From assembly GCA_965267435.1 (NCBI GenBank), contig OZ253960.1, forward strand, positions 1,984,001 through 2,048,000: a stretch of DNA of 64,000 bases, in the 5' to 3' direction. The first letter of the stretch is position 1. Each line of letters opens with the position of its first letter. Origin of the DNA: JAWPMT01 sp965267435 (GTDB lineage Bacteria; Bacteroidota; Bacteroidia; Cytophagales; Cyclobacteriaceae). Below are positions 35,067 through 44,403 of this stretch, piece by piece. Below the pieces are notes generated by a model. That model did not search any database. It was not told the origin of the DNA and saw only the letters and a program-made list of their open reading frames with translations. Position numbers and translations under genes: made by a program.

Positions 35067-35852
35067 CTAGGATTCCGGGCGATTGGTCACATCGTCGAAG
35101 TACCTGTCAAAATCCGGGTGCTCAGTACCCATCCAGCGATCCCAAAAGGTGAAGTACAGTCCGTAGTTGTATCGAAAGCGCTTGTGATGCTGGTCATGAT
35201 GGGCTGCGCCGATAAGCCATTTCCCAACCGGGTGTCGCGACCATCCCTTGGGGAACATCTCGTACCCGAGGTGATTGAGGGTGCCAGACACCGTCATGAT
35301 CATCAAAAGAACCAGAAGTATATAGAGGTGCAATGGTATGAACAATAACAACGCCGGTATGATAAATGCCTGAAAGACGCTTTCGATCGGATGGAAACTG
35401 AAAGACGTGTGGGCATTGGTCTCCAGACTGTCGTGATGCACCTTGTGAACCAACCTGTATATCCGGGGCTTGTGCATCCACCGGTGTAGCCAATAGTAGT
35501 ACGTCTCGTGCATGAAGAGATAGATCGCCAGCGAAACGGGCAAATACCACAAGGGGTAATCCGATAGGTCAACATACAAGGCCGTGCGCCCTTGCTGCCA
35601 CAGGATGAGGAGCACCGTCCCGCTCAAGGCAAAAATGAACGAAGTGATGGCCGACCAACCGATTTCACGCCAGCTCTGTTCCCCCACGTCGTTCAATTCA
35701 TGAAGGGCACGATGTTGAAACAGTCTCCGAAGTAGATGATGCCCCAGGCCGACAAACAGCAGATATCGTAGGAAGATGATCACGAATAAAATGCCGGTGA
35801 GCGTAAGGAAGTTACCCGCCTCAGTGTAATCGGTAGTGAGGATCTGCTCCAT
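35067..35852 (-). CDS. Sterol desaturase / fatty-acid hydroxylase family membrane protein
   Basis: 261 residues from the ATG at 35852 (an in-frame TTG 15 codons upstream is less likely). It has about four membrane helices and the histidine clusters of the integral-membrane di-iron oxygenases: HETYYYWLHRWMH, HKVHHDS and HHDQHHKRF. These enzymes insert OH or a double bond into lipids, sterols or carotenoids with O2. The ending GLYFTFWDRWMGTEHPDFD is typical. Substrate cannot be assigned. Confidence 0.9.
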   Translation of the reverse strand: MEQILTTDYTEAGNFLTLTGILFVIIFLRYLLFVGLGHHLLRRLFQHRALHELNDVGEQSWREIGWSAITSFIFALSGTVLLILWQQGRTALYVDLSDYPLWYLPVSLAIYLFMHETYYYWLHRWMHKPRIYRLVHKVHHDSLETNAHTSFSFHPIESVFQAFIIPALLLFIPLHLYILLVLLMIMTVSGTLNHLGYEMFPKGWSRHPVGKWLIGAAHHDQHHKRFRYNYGLYFTFWDRWMGTEHPDFDRYFDDVTNRPES

Positions 35853-35949
35853 CTGGTGAAAAGCTTTCCCCAAAACTAAAGCGAATCGATGAGTCAATTC
35901 CGGGCAAATCGAGCCTTTGGGTTATCTTGCCGGGCATAAAACTCCAGAC

Positions 35950-37131
35950 TTGACCAGACGCGCTCCTCTTCTATTACTTCTTTGCTGCTCGTTTGCAGTT
36001 ATACAACTGGCCCATGCCCAGCAGGAGCCTGCTGAGGAGAAGGGATTTTGGGCGAGATGGGACTCAACCAGGAGGGCCAAAGTAGAGCAAGGTCGACCCC
36101 TCTTTAGCCCCTATTTGGCGCCATCCTTCACTCCAGAACTGGGTTTTTTCGTCTCAGGCGGCGGGCTTTATTCCTTTGCGACGGACCCTGACAATCCCGA
36201 TGTTGACCGATCGTCCATTCCTTTCGGTGTTGGTGTCAGTACCAACGGATCGGTGTTTTTCAATACGCGTCCGACGATCTACGGAAAGGGCGACAAGCTG
36301 CGGGCCATTGGTGACTTCTGGTTTCGGGATCAGCCAGACCATTACTTCGGAGTCGGCTATGATAATGCCCGCAATACCGAGCTGTCCGATTCTACCACAG
36401 CCTACCGACGGCAGTGGATCCGGGCCTATATGAAGGGCATGATGAAGGTACGGCCCAACCTATTTTGGGGAATGGTTTTTGACTTCAACCGCACAACTGC
36501 TACCGACCTCAATCCGCAAATGGAAATGGACCCTGCCATCGTAGAGTACGGCACAAAAGTGACCAATACGGGCCTCGGTCTATCTATCCTCTTCGACAGC
36601 AGAGACCTTATACAAAACCCATACAAAGGGATGCTGCTCGACCTCAACTTCCTGTCCTACGGCCAAATATTTGGTGGAGAAAACAACTACCAGGTCATCG
36701 ACATGGACTACCGGCAGTACGCCAATGTTGGCAAACCTCGCAGAACACTGGCCTGGGAAATGCGATTTCGTCACACCTTCAACGACGCCCCCTGGCCCGA
36801 ACTGTCGCAGGTAGGCACGCCATTCGATTTGCGAGGCTATCGCTGGGGTCGTTTCCGGGACGAGGCGATGTTTTTCAGCATCGTCGAGTATCGCCACATG
36901 CTCACGACCACTTCCTCTGGCAAAGGCTGGAACTTCATGGAACGCTCAGGACTGGTGGCATGGGTGGCAGGCGCGACCATCGGCCAATCCGTCAATGATT
37001 TTGACCAATGGCTCCCCAACTTCGGTGTTGGGTACCGCTTCGAAGTGGAGGATCGCATGAACCTGCGCTTTGACTATGGTGTGGGTATCGATTCCAGCTT
37101 CTTCTATATCTCCTTCAACGAGGCTTTTTAG
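35950..37131 (+). CDS. BamA/TamA-like outer-membrane barrel protein
   Basis: About 393 residues with a TTG start at 35950, which gives the signal peptide TRRAPLLLLLCCSFAVIQLAHAQ; another in-frame TTG lies at 35917 and there is no ATG. No POTRA domain is visible. The barrel carries LGLSILFDSRDLIQNPYKGM, the typical 'DsRd..nPy.G' turn, and the late GTPFDLRGYRWGRFRDEAMFF block, the VRGY-like lid-lock loop of Omp85 proteins, ending in FFYISFNEAF. This is the short 'surface antigen' type of Omp85 found singly in Bacteroidota; role unknown. Confidence 0.85.
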   Translation: MTRRAPLLLLLCCSFAVIQLAHAQQEPAEEKGFWARWDSTRRAKVEQGRPLFSPYLAPSFTPELGFFVSGGGLYSFATDPDNPDVDRSSIPFGVGVSTNGSVFFNTRPTIYGKGDKLRAIGDFWFRDQPDHYFGVGYDNARNTELSDSTTAYRRQWIRAYMKGMMKVRPNLFWGMVFDFNRTTATDLNPQMEMDPAIVEYGTKVTNTGLGLSILFDSRDLIQNPYKGMLLDLNFLSYGQIFGGENNYQVIDMDYRQYANVGKPRRTLAWEMRFRHTFNDAPWPELSQVGTPFDLRGYRWGRFRDEAMFFSIVEYRHMLTTTSSGKGWNFMERSGLVAWVAGATIGQSVNDFDQWLPNFGVGYRFEVEDRMNLRFDYGVGIDSSFFYISFNEAF

Positions 37132-37339
37132 GGACCGCACAATCCTGCGCGCACCCCCCCGCACGACCTTCCTCGTGCCGGGCCTAGCCTGCGGACCCGC
37201 TACCCTACGGCGCCGGCAGACCTGGTCTAGGCCTTCGGCTTACGGCATGTGTCATTCTTTGCCAATCAACTCTGAAACAGTCGCTCCACTCGGCCGAGTG
37301 ACTCGATGGCATGAGCCTGTGGCTCGGCAAATCTGATCC

Positions 37340-37375
37340 AAATCCCCCTACGCCCCCTTTGGAAAAGGGGGATTT
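37340..37375. repeat. Palindromic intergenic repeat (AAATCCCCC...GGGGGATTT)
   Basis: AAATCCCCC (37340-37348) and GGGGGATTT (37367-37375) are perfect complements, with an inner CCCCCTTT/AAAAGGGGG pair. A second C/G-run hairpin follows to about 37411. This resembles the dispersed 'CCCCCTTTG...AAAGGGGG' elements common in many bacterial genomes. The rest of the 700-bp spacer 37132-37815 shows only a GC-rich tail after the barrel gene and no gene I can support. Confidence 0.5.
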
Positions 37376-37815
37376 CGTCCTTTCTATAGAAATCTTCCCC
37401 TCTTGGGAGGGGCCACAATGCTATTAAGCCCGGAACCTCGAAAGCCATTCTCAAAAGCAAAGTCATTTTGACTGAGGAAAAATCTATTGACTTGCTAGGT
37501 CAATCGTCGATCTTATGCCAATAGATGCTTCCTGCGTCAGCATGACCTTAGAAGGTTTGCTTTAGAGAATGGTCAGACAAACGCTTAGCTTAATAGCATT
37601 GAGAGGGACCAGGGGTGGGTCTTAAAGGCCAAAAGCATAAGGCTCGGATGAGGCAAGAGTGTGGGTGAGGTTGAGGGGCCGATAGCCGAGTCATGCGCGA
37701 GGGGGGTGAGTGGGTTGGACACCAGCGCGGGAAGTGCGATACCCCCCTATCCCCTTTTTTTGAAGAGCTTAGATTGAAGTAAAAATCAATGAAATAAAAT
37801 CTAATATAATTAGTA

Positions 37816-37835
37816 TATTTACTAAAAATATTAGC
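37816..37835 (+). promoter_or_regulatory. Candidate operator upstream of dnaE, shared with the dinB region
   Basis: TATTTACTAAAAATATTAGC at 37816-37835 matches TAATTACTAAATAAATTAGC at 33337-33356 in 17 of 20 positions. It overlaps an inverted pair TAGTA/TACTA (37811-37823) and ends at the base before the dnaE start codon. A repressor bound here would block transcription or initiation directly. Confidence 0.5.
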
Positions 37836-40800
37836 TTGTTTCTCAACTGTCACTCTTACTTCTCTTTTCAGTACGGCACGCTGTCGATCACGGCACTGTT
37901 TGATGAGGCGAAGCGGCATGACGTTCGCAAGCTGGTGCTGACGGATATCAACAATACGTCGGGGTACATCGAGCTATTGCGGATTGCCCGGGAGCGACGC
38001 GCAGAGTGGGACCTGGAGGTGGTCGTCGGCATTGAATTTCGGCGAGATGATCGGCTGATGTACATCGGCATTGCACGGAATAATGCGGGATTCGAGGAGC
38101 TCAACCGGTTCCTCTCGCGGTGCAACCTCAACAGCCAGCCTGTCCCACCAAAGGCGCCACACTTTGAGAACAGCTATGTGATCTATCCGATGGAGAATGT
38201 CCCGGATCAGCTCCGGGATCATGAATACGTCGGCATCAAACCACATCAACTCAACCGCATCTACCGAGACTATCTAGAGGTACCCTCGGCACCTGGGGAG
38301 GGGGACAACCTGGTCGAGCTTCCTCCCCAAAAGGTGCCCCTCCACAAGATGGTGGCGTGGCATCCTGTCACCTTCTCCAGTGATCCACAACTGAGCAAGC
38401 AGCACTACAATATCCACCGACTGCTACGGGCCATCAGCCAAAACACGATCCTCAGCAAGCTCTCGATGGATCACCAGGCATCACCACATGAGTTGATGAT
38501 GTCGAAGCAGCGTTTTGAGTGGCTGTACCGCCAATACCCTCCCCTGCTGCAAAATGCGGAGGCGATCATGGAGGACTGTCATTTGGACCTGACACTGGGG
38601 ACGGACAAAAACAAAAAGTACTTCTTCGACTCTAAGAAAGAGGACCGCGAGTATTTGATCACTGAGGCTACCCGGGGATATGACCGATGCTATGGTGGGC
38701 GCAAGACCCCAGTGACGGATGAGCGATTTCAGCGGGAGATCGACATCATCGGCAAAAAGAACTTTGAGTCGTACTACCTGATCAGCTACGACATCGTACG
38801 CTATGCCCGGGAGCAGCGATTTGAGTACGTCGGCCGTGGTAGCGGCGCCAATAGTATGATCGCCTATTGTCTGGGCATCACCAATACAGATCCGATCGAG
38901 CTGGACCTCTATTTTGAGCGGTTCCTCAACCCCGAGCGCAGCTCGCCGCCGGACTTTGACATCGACTTCTCGTGGAAGGACCGCGACCACATCTACGACT
39001 ACATCTTTGGGAAGTATGACCCTAACCACGCCGCCCTCCTGGGGACCCATACGACCTACAAAGGCCGCTCCAACCTGCGTGAGCTGGGGAAGGTATTTGG
39101 TCTCCCCAAAGAAGAGATTGACAAGATCATCCAATACCCTAACGACCGCCCCAATGATGAGATCGCCCGGCTGATCTTTAAGTACGCTGAGCTGATCCAT
39201 GGCATGCCCGCCCATATCTCCATTCATGCGGGGGGTGTGCTCATCACCGAGCAACCCATCTACCAATACACAGCGGTTGACTTACCACCTAAAGGTTATC
39301 CTGTCGCGCACTTTGAGATGCACAATGCCGAGGACATGGGCATCTTCAAATTTGACATCCTTAGTCAGCGTGGCCTGGGCCATATCAAGGACACCCTCCA
39401 GCTCGTCCAAAAAAATCAATCCAAGGAGGAAGACATCAACCGCTTCCACGATTTCAAAAAGGACGAGAAGATCCGCAAGCTGCTGGAGAAGGGCAATACG
39501 ATGGGTTGCTTCTACGTCGAGTCTCCCGCTATGCGCATGCTACTGGGAAAGCTGGAGTGCCAGGACTATATCACGCTTGTAGCGGCGAGCTCCATCATCC
39601 GACCTGGCGTGGCTCGCTCCGGGATGATGCGCGCATATATCGAGCGGCACCATGCTGTAAGCCAGGGCAAAACCTACGAGGCCATTCACCCTAAAATGGA
39701 CCAGCTGATGAGTGAGACCTACGGGGTGATGGTGTATCAGGAGGACGTGATCAAAGTGGCGCACCACTTCGCCGGGCTCACACTGACCGAGGCGGATGTA
39801 CTGCGGCGAGGCATGTCTGGCAAATACCGCTCCCGCAAGGAATTCCAGAAAGTACGCGACCAGTTCTTCAACAACTGCCGTAACGCTGGCTACCCGGAGG
39901 CGGTGACCAATCGTGTGTGGTTCGAGATCGAAAGCTTCTCGGGCTACTCCTTCTCGAAGGGGCACTCTGCCAGCTATGCGGTGGAGAGCTACCAGAGTCT
40001 TTACCTGAAGGCGCACTACCCACTGGAGTTCATGGTCGGCGTGATCAACAACTTTGGTGGATTCTATAAGACGGAATTCTATTTTCATGAGGCCCGCATG
40101 TGGGGCGCCGCTATTGAAGCTCCTTGTGTCAACCACAGCGAATACCTGACGACCATCCTTGGCAAGTCCATTTACATCGGGTTTATCCACCTGAAAGACC
40201 TGCAGCAAAAAATTGCACAAACCATTCACCAGGAGCGACTACAAAACGGCCCATTCAAAAACCTGGACAATTTCATCCGTCGTATTCCACTTGGATTGGA
40301 ACAGATCAGAATTCTGATCCGCATTGGGGCTTTCCGGTTCACTGGTAAGAACAAAAAAGAACTCCTCTGGCAGGCACAACTGTACTTTGGGCAAAAAACA
40401 GCCAAAACCTACTTCCTAGACCTTTTTGAGGAAGAGCCTGAATCTTACGACCTCCCCTTTCTCAATCAAATGCCTTTGGAAGACGCTTTTGACGAAATGG
40501 AGCTGCTGGGATTTCCGCTGTGTGACCCGTACCTGCTACTGGATGACAATGACTTCGGCAATACGTTTGCGCTACAACTGAAAGGTAAGCTCGGACGGCA
40601 AGTGGAAATGGTCGGTTATCTCGTCACCACTAAGGACACGAGTACCAAAGACGGTAAGCGCATGCACTTTGGCACCTTCTACGACCAAAAGGGCGAGGTA
40701 TTCGACTCTGTGCACTTCCCTCCCGTGGCGAAGAAACATCCGTTCCGCGGGCGAGGTTTTTACCGATTGAGGGGAAAGGTCGTGGAGGACTTCGACTACC

Positions 40801-40898
40801 CGATGCTGGAGGCCGTCTGGATGGAAAAGCTCGCCATCAAGAGTAAGTATGGCGATGCCCCCGTGAATGTGAACCCAAAAGTGATGACGAGATGGTAA
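37836..40898 (+). CDS. DnaE-type DNA polymerase III alpha subunit, error-prone (DnaE2-like)
   Basis: 1020 residues, shorter than a replicative DnaE (about 1160). The start is TTG at 37836, matching the family start FLNCHSYFSFQYGTLS. The PHP domain lacks key metal ligands (LNCHS in place of HxHS, LTDINN in place of LTDHGN), so proofreading or nuclease activity is unlikely. The palm is intact: GRGSGANSM and SPPDFDIDF with Asp373, 375 and 377. The HhH and OB domains follow. A separate dinB with a shared upstream motif and a downstream DUF763 gene point to translesion synthesis. The main replicative DnaE is not in the window, so this role is inferred. Confidence 0.9.
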   Translation: MFLNCHSYFSFQYGTLSITALFDEAKRHDVRKLVLTDINNTSGYIELLRIARERRAEWDLEVVVGIEFRRDDRLMYIGIARNNAGFEELNRFLSRCNLNSQPVPPKAPHFENSYVIYPMENVPDQLRDHEYVGIKPHQLNRIYRDYLEVPSAPGEGDNLVELPPQKVPLHKMVAWHPVTFSSDPQLSKQHYNIHRLLRAISQNTILSKLSMDHQASPHELMMSKQRFEWLYRQYPPLLQNAEAIMEDCHLDLTLGTDKNKKYFFDSKKEDREYLITEATRGYDRCYGGRKTPVTDERFQREIDIIGKKNFESYYLISYDIVRYAREQRFEYVGRGSGANSMIAYCLGITNTDPIELDLYFERFLNPERSSPPDFDIDFSWKDRDHIYDYIFGKYDPNHAALLGTHTTYKGRSNLRELGKVFGLPKEEIDKIIQYPNDRPNDEIARLIFKYAELIHGMPAHISIHAGGVLITEQPIYQYTAVDLPPKGYPVAHFEMHNAEDMGIFKFDILSQRGLGHIKDTLQLVQKNQSKEEDINRFHDFKKDEKIRKLLEKGNTMGCFYVESPAMRMLLGKLECQDYITLVAASSIIRPGVARSGMMRAYIERHHAVSQGKTYEAIHPKMDQLMSETYGVMVYQEDVIKVAHHFAGLTLTEADVLRRGMSGKYRSRKEFQKVRDQFFNNCRNAGYPEAVTNRVWFEIESFSGYSFSKGHSASYAVESYQSLYLKAHYPLEFMVGVINNFGGFYKTEFYFHEARMWGAAIEAPCVNHSEYLTTILGKSIYIGFIHLKDLQQKIAQTIHQERLQNGPFKNLDNFIRRIPLGLEQIRILIRIGAFRFTGKNKKELLWQAQLYFGQKTAKTYFLDLFEEEPESYDLPFLNQMPLEDAFDEMELLGFPLCDPYLLLDDNDFGNTFALQLKGKLGRQVEMVGYLVTTKDTSTKDGKRMHFGTFYDQKGEVFDSVHFPPVAKKHPFRGRGFYRLRGKVVEDFDYPMLEAVWMEKLAIKSKYGDAPVNVNPKVMTRW

Positions 40899-40920
40899 TG
40901 GCCTCAATTGATTCTCAAAG

Positions 40921-42123
40921 ATGAAGAAGTCCGGATACGCCGATTTGCCCCTTCACGGTGGACGAGTGCCTGAGTGGCTCGCCCGACGCATGGCATCGAT
41001 GGGTGGTGCCATCGTAGAGGCACTATTAGTCGAATTCGGCAAAAAGGAAGTCATCCAACGCCTCAGTGACCCGGCGTGGTTTCAGTCGCTGGGATGTGTT
41101 CTTGGTATGGACTGGCACTCCTCCGGCATTACCACCAGTGTTGTAGGCGCATTGAAGCGATCGATCAACCAGCGTTCAAAAGAATGGGGGCTTTATGTCT
41201 GCGGCGGACGAGGCCGGCATTCACGCAAGACTCCCTCGGAATTACTGGTCATCGCAGACCAGACGGGCCTCAATGGCGATGAATTGGTCCGGAGTAGCCG
41301 ACTCGCAGCGAAGGTCGATAATACGGCCGTTCAGGACGGTTTTCAAATCTATTTACATTCATTCATTCTAAGCGACGAGGGCGATTGGGCAGTTGTCCAG
41401 CAAGGTATGAATGGTGCTGTGGGCTATGCCAGGAGGTACCATTGGCACTCCGGTGATTTGAAGAGCTTCATCAACGAACCACATACTTCCGTGTACGGTC
41501 GCAATCAGGGATCCATTCTAAACCTTACCGATCAGGACGCTTCGACCGCCCGCACGGGTATTCTTGACATCGCCGCCGAAGACACTACGCGCATGATCCA
41601 GGAGATCCGTAAAATGCGACTGCCGGCTCACCATGACGTCCGCTCCAGCGATGTCAACCTGCGAAGACTAGGCACCGTGTTGGCATTATCCAAAGAGCTG
41701 CCCACGAAAGACTTCGAATCACTACTTTTGGTTGAGGGGCTCGGCCCACGAACGCTCCAATCTCTGGCATTGGTAAGTGAAGTGATTTATGGGACCCCTA
41801 CCCGGTTCAAGGATCCAGCAAGGTTTTCATTCGCCCACGGGGGCAAGGATGGACATCCGTTCCCAGTACCTACGAAGGTCTACGACGAAAGCATCGGTGT
41901 TTTGAAGTCGGCCGTACAGCGAGCGAGGATCGGACACCCCGACAAGCTAAAAGCATTGAAAGCACTCCACTCAGCGGCGGAAAATATGGAGTCCAATTTC
42001 ATCCCTAATGGGAACCTTGAGGACGTGATCGAGCAGGAAAGAAGGGACTCGTGGAAATACGGTGGACGTACGGTTATGGGCCATGCCCGCCCTCCCAAAC
42101 CGAAGCAATTGGACTTATTCTGA
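40921..42123 (+). CDS. DUF763 protein with HhH segment and C-terminal beta-clamp motif
   Basis: 400 residues. DUF763 is a family of unknown function in archaea and bacteria; recognisable parts are GYADLPLHGGRVPEWLARRM at the start and the block YGRNQGSILNLTD. Residues 267-291 (SLLLVEGLGPRTLQSLALVS) read as a helix-hairpin-helix, a non-specific DNA-binding motif. The last five residues are QLDLF, the canonical bacterial sliding-clamp-binding peptide, after a basic PPKPK linker. It starts 22 bp after dnaE, so both are likely co-expressed. A DNA-repair or polymerase-switching role is inferred. Confidence 0.85.
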   Translation: MKKSGYADLPLHGGRVPEWLARRMASMGGAIVEALLVEFGKKEVIQRLSDPAWFQSLGCVLGMDWHSSGITTSVVGALKRSINQRSKEWGLYVCGGRGRHSRKTPSELLVIADQTGLNGDELVRSSRLAAKVDNTAVQDGFQIYLHSFILSDEGDWAVVQQGMNGAVGYARRYHWHSGDLKSFINEPHTSVYGRNQGSILNLTDQDASTARTGILDIAAEDTTRMIQEIRKMRLPAHHDVRSSDVNLRRLGTVLALSKELPTKDFESLLLVEGLGPRTLQSLALVSEVIYGTPTRFKDPARFSFAHGGKDGHPFPVPTKVYDESIGVLKSAVQRARIGHPDKLKALKALHSAAENMESNFIPNGNLEDVIEQERRDSWKYGGRTVMGHARPPKPKQLDLF

Positions 42124-42125
42124 CC

Positions 42126-43382
42126 TTAGACGGACTCTAGTACTGTCGCCACGGACTGCTCTTCCAGAATCTCCGCTTTTTCGGCAATGACGCTTTCAGG
42201 CTCTTCATGGATCCACTTTCCTGCAATTACAATAGCCATAACTACCGAAGCGCCCACAGCAAGCAGTGTATTCACCTCGAATCCCCACCTTGTATATACA
42301 AAGCCAGCTACCGTCGATCCCGCTGCCATGCCAATCTGGCCCAGGGCAATCATAAGGTTCATCGTCTTACCTCGATCTTTTTCTGACGTCTGGTCAGCGA
42401 TTTTGGACTGATAGGAAACTGAACGACCAGTGAGGAATAGCATCACCAGGAAAAAGACAAATGATGCCGACAGCACATCCAGTAGAAAAAACAAGCTCAC
42501 TCCCATCGCCCCAGCCATGGATAAACTAGTCGTCATGGTAACAGGCACACGCCCTACCTTATCCGCCAGTCGGCCTGCGATCGGCCCACCGAACAACGTC
42601 GCCAGACCACCAATAAGGAAAAGTAGTGCCATATCGGGCGCCTTTGCTCCTTTCGTCTGCTCTATCCACGTTGGGAAATACACTAAATACATGGTGACGC
42701 TGAAGAACATCAGCATGTAACCCAGGGCAGCCTTCCGATAGAATGATTGATTGATCAGCTTACCATAACCTGCCAACACGCCGGTCTTCTCGAGCGTTCG
42801 GTGCCCTTTCAGCTCGAAGGGCTGTGGTAGAAACTGATTGATCAGAAAGAAGCTACAAGCCATCACTACTCCCAGGATCACGAACGGCGAGCTAAAGCCA
42901 AACTGATCGGCCAGGAGAATCCCCGTAGGTATCCCTGCTATCTGACCAAAAGCGCCTCCGGTGATGACGACACCATTGGCCCATCCACGTCGATCATACG
43001 GAAAATAGTCCCTGATGTAAGCAACGCATGAGCCCGTGAGAACGCCACCACTAATCCCTGTAAGTAGACGCAAGATGAGCAGTGACAGATAGTCAACGGC
43101 CAACCCATGCGCCATCAGTGCCATTGCCATAAAGCCGCTACCGAACAGAAGGATCTTGCGCCGACCAATTTTATCAGAAAGAAACCCGGCAAACAAGGCG
43201 GAGATTCCCAGCATCAAGGCATACGCCCCTATGAGGGTTCCCAACATTTCTTCAGGTACCTGAAGGTCCCGCTTGATTGCTGGCAGCAAGGGTGTCAAGA
43301 TGAAAAATTGCGTGCTCGAAGCGAACATGACACTCCACAAGGAAATAATAACTGAAGTCGACTTTCTACTTCGCGCAGTCAA
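42126..43382 (-). CDS. MFS transporter
   Basis: 418 residues with 12 predicted helices. The loop 2-3 motif GFLSDKIGRRKIL and its counterpart GRLADKVGRVPV in the second half are the major-facilitator signature. The start appears to be TTG at 43382, since no ATG precedes the first helix. The wording resembles sugar or drug exporters of the DHA1 type; the substrate cannot be read. It converges on the DUF763 gene with 2 bp between stops. Confidence 0.88.
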   Translation of the reverse strand: MTARSRKSTSVIISLWSVMFASSTQFFILTPLLPAIKRDLQVPEEMLGTLIGAYALMLGISALFAGFLSDKIGRRKILLFGSGFMAMALMAHGLAVDYLSLLILRLLTGISGGVLTGSCVAYIRDYFPYDRRGWANGVVITGGAFGQIAGIPTGILLADQFGFSSPFVILGVVMACSFFLINQFLPQPFELKGHRTLEKTGVLAGYGKLINQSFYRKAALGYMLMFFSVTMYLVYFPTWIEQTKGAKAPDMALLFLIGGLATLFGGPIAGRLADKVGRVPVTMTTSLSMAGAMGVSLFFLLDVLSASFVFFLVMLFLTGRSVSYQSKIADQTSEKDRGKTMNLMIALGQIGMAAGSTVAGFVYTRWGFEVNTLLAVGASVVMAIVIAGKWIHEEPESVIAEKAEILEEQSVATVLESV

Positions 43383-43898
43383 GGGGGCAAGAGGTTTGTA
43401 TTAGAGAACGGAAAAGCGGCTGAAACGATGTCCGAATTTCCGTGACTAACCATATCTCAGTACGAACGCCCTATATCTAGGAACCAACGGGAAAAACTTC
43501 AAATCCGTGTTTGGGAAAAAGGCCTGAAATGTCGAGGAAAAACTTGGGGCAAGGGCAAAAATAAAGGGCCCCCCTAAAGAACCGAGAGAGACCCTAACAC
43601 CGCCAAGACTCAAATATTGTTATTTTTCTGAATGTACAAAAGCCTTTGCCAAAGTTTTTGTCTTTTTTTTAAGTTTTCCCTCGATTTAACACGGAAAAAT
43701 GCAATTTGACTTATCTAAAAATCAAAAACAAAATAGCCTCCCTACCGGAAGATAGCTTGAACGGTAAGTCAATAAATAATTTGCCTGTATCTGCGTCGAA
43801 TAGTGATTATTAATCAACCCACGAAAGATGGCCAATAATGGCTCTATGGGCCTGCGCAGTTAGGGTTTCTACCATATTGCAGGTACTTTCTCTCCGAA

Positions 43899-44031
43899 AA
43901 ATACCCAAAACAGGGTATTTCACAAGTAGCATTTCATAGGCATCTTTGAATCATATAACAGCAAGACAAATCAGCGCGTCAGATGGCAACCCTACAAAAG
44001 AAGTAGGGTATTCTCCTACGGAAATGTAGGA
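43899..44031. promoter_or_regulatory. Three successive palindromes upstream of a small conserved-looking gene
   Basis: AAATACCC-6-GGGTATTT (43899-43920), CCCTAC-7-GTAGGG (43990-44008) and TCCTAC-6-GTAGGA (44014-44031) are all perfect. They lie in the 770-bp spacer between the MFS gene and the gene at 44155. Spacing of the symmetric halves fits dimeric response-regulator sites. The rest of the spacer (43383-43898) is AT-rich with no supportable gene. Confidence 0.45.
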
Positions 44032-44154
44032 TCATCACAGCAACAAAACGTAGCCTATACAAAGGGTTACAATTTTGGCTGGAACAGTATTTATCTAAGT
44101 GTTGATCGCTTTGATACTTAGGTAAGAATGATAGTAGCAACTAAAAACATTCTT

Positions 44155-44370
44155 ATGAACGCCATGGAACTGATTTGGTATAACCCAGACCTCGACCTTT
44201 ATCAAAAAGGCAATAAGCGCGACCTTCGCTCCATCATGAAGGCCAGCATCAATCAGGACCGCTTTTCCATCCTCTATCAATTCAATAACAACTCACAGAA
44301 GTTGGCGAAGAGGATCCTTGATTCCCTGAACATGGTACGTGACAATCGTCTGACGGACGTGCGATTGTAA
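44155..44370 (+). CDS. Small protein of unknown function
   Basis: About 71 residues from the ATG at 44155 (ATGs at 44128 and 44164 are alternatives). The sequence MELIWYNPDLDLYQKGNKRD followed by a basic helical part and LAKRILDSLNMVRDNRL has the composition of a real soluble protein rather than a chance frame. No family recognised. It follows a spacer with three palindromes and precedes the DUF4136 lipoprotein gene by 33 bp, so it may lead that operon. Confidence 0.5.
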   Translation: MNAMELIWYNPDLDLYQKGNKRDLRSIMKASINQDRFSILYQFNNNSQKLAKRILDSLNMVRDNRLTDVRL

Positions 44371-44403
44371 TCACTTCAATACAATTCGGTTATTTTAGCC
44401 ACC

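Noticed and set aside
38481..39266. Open frame of 261 codons on the minus strand
   Set aside because: Antisense to the dnaE palm domain; dnaE motifs are intact on the plus strand.
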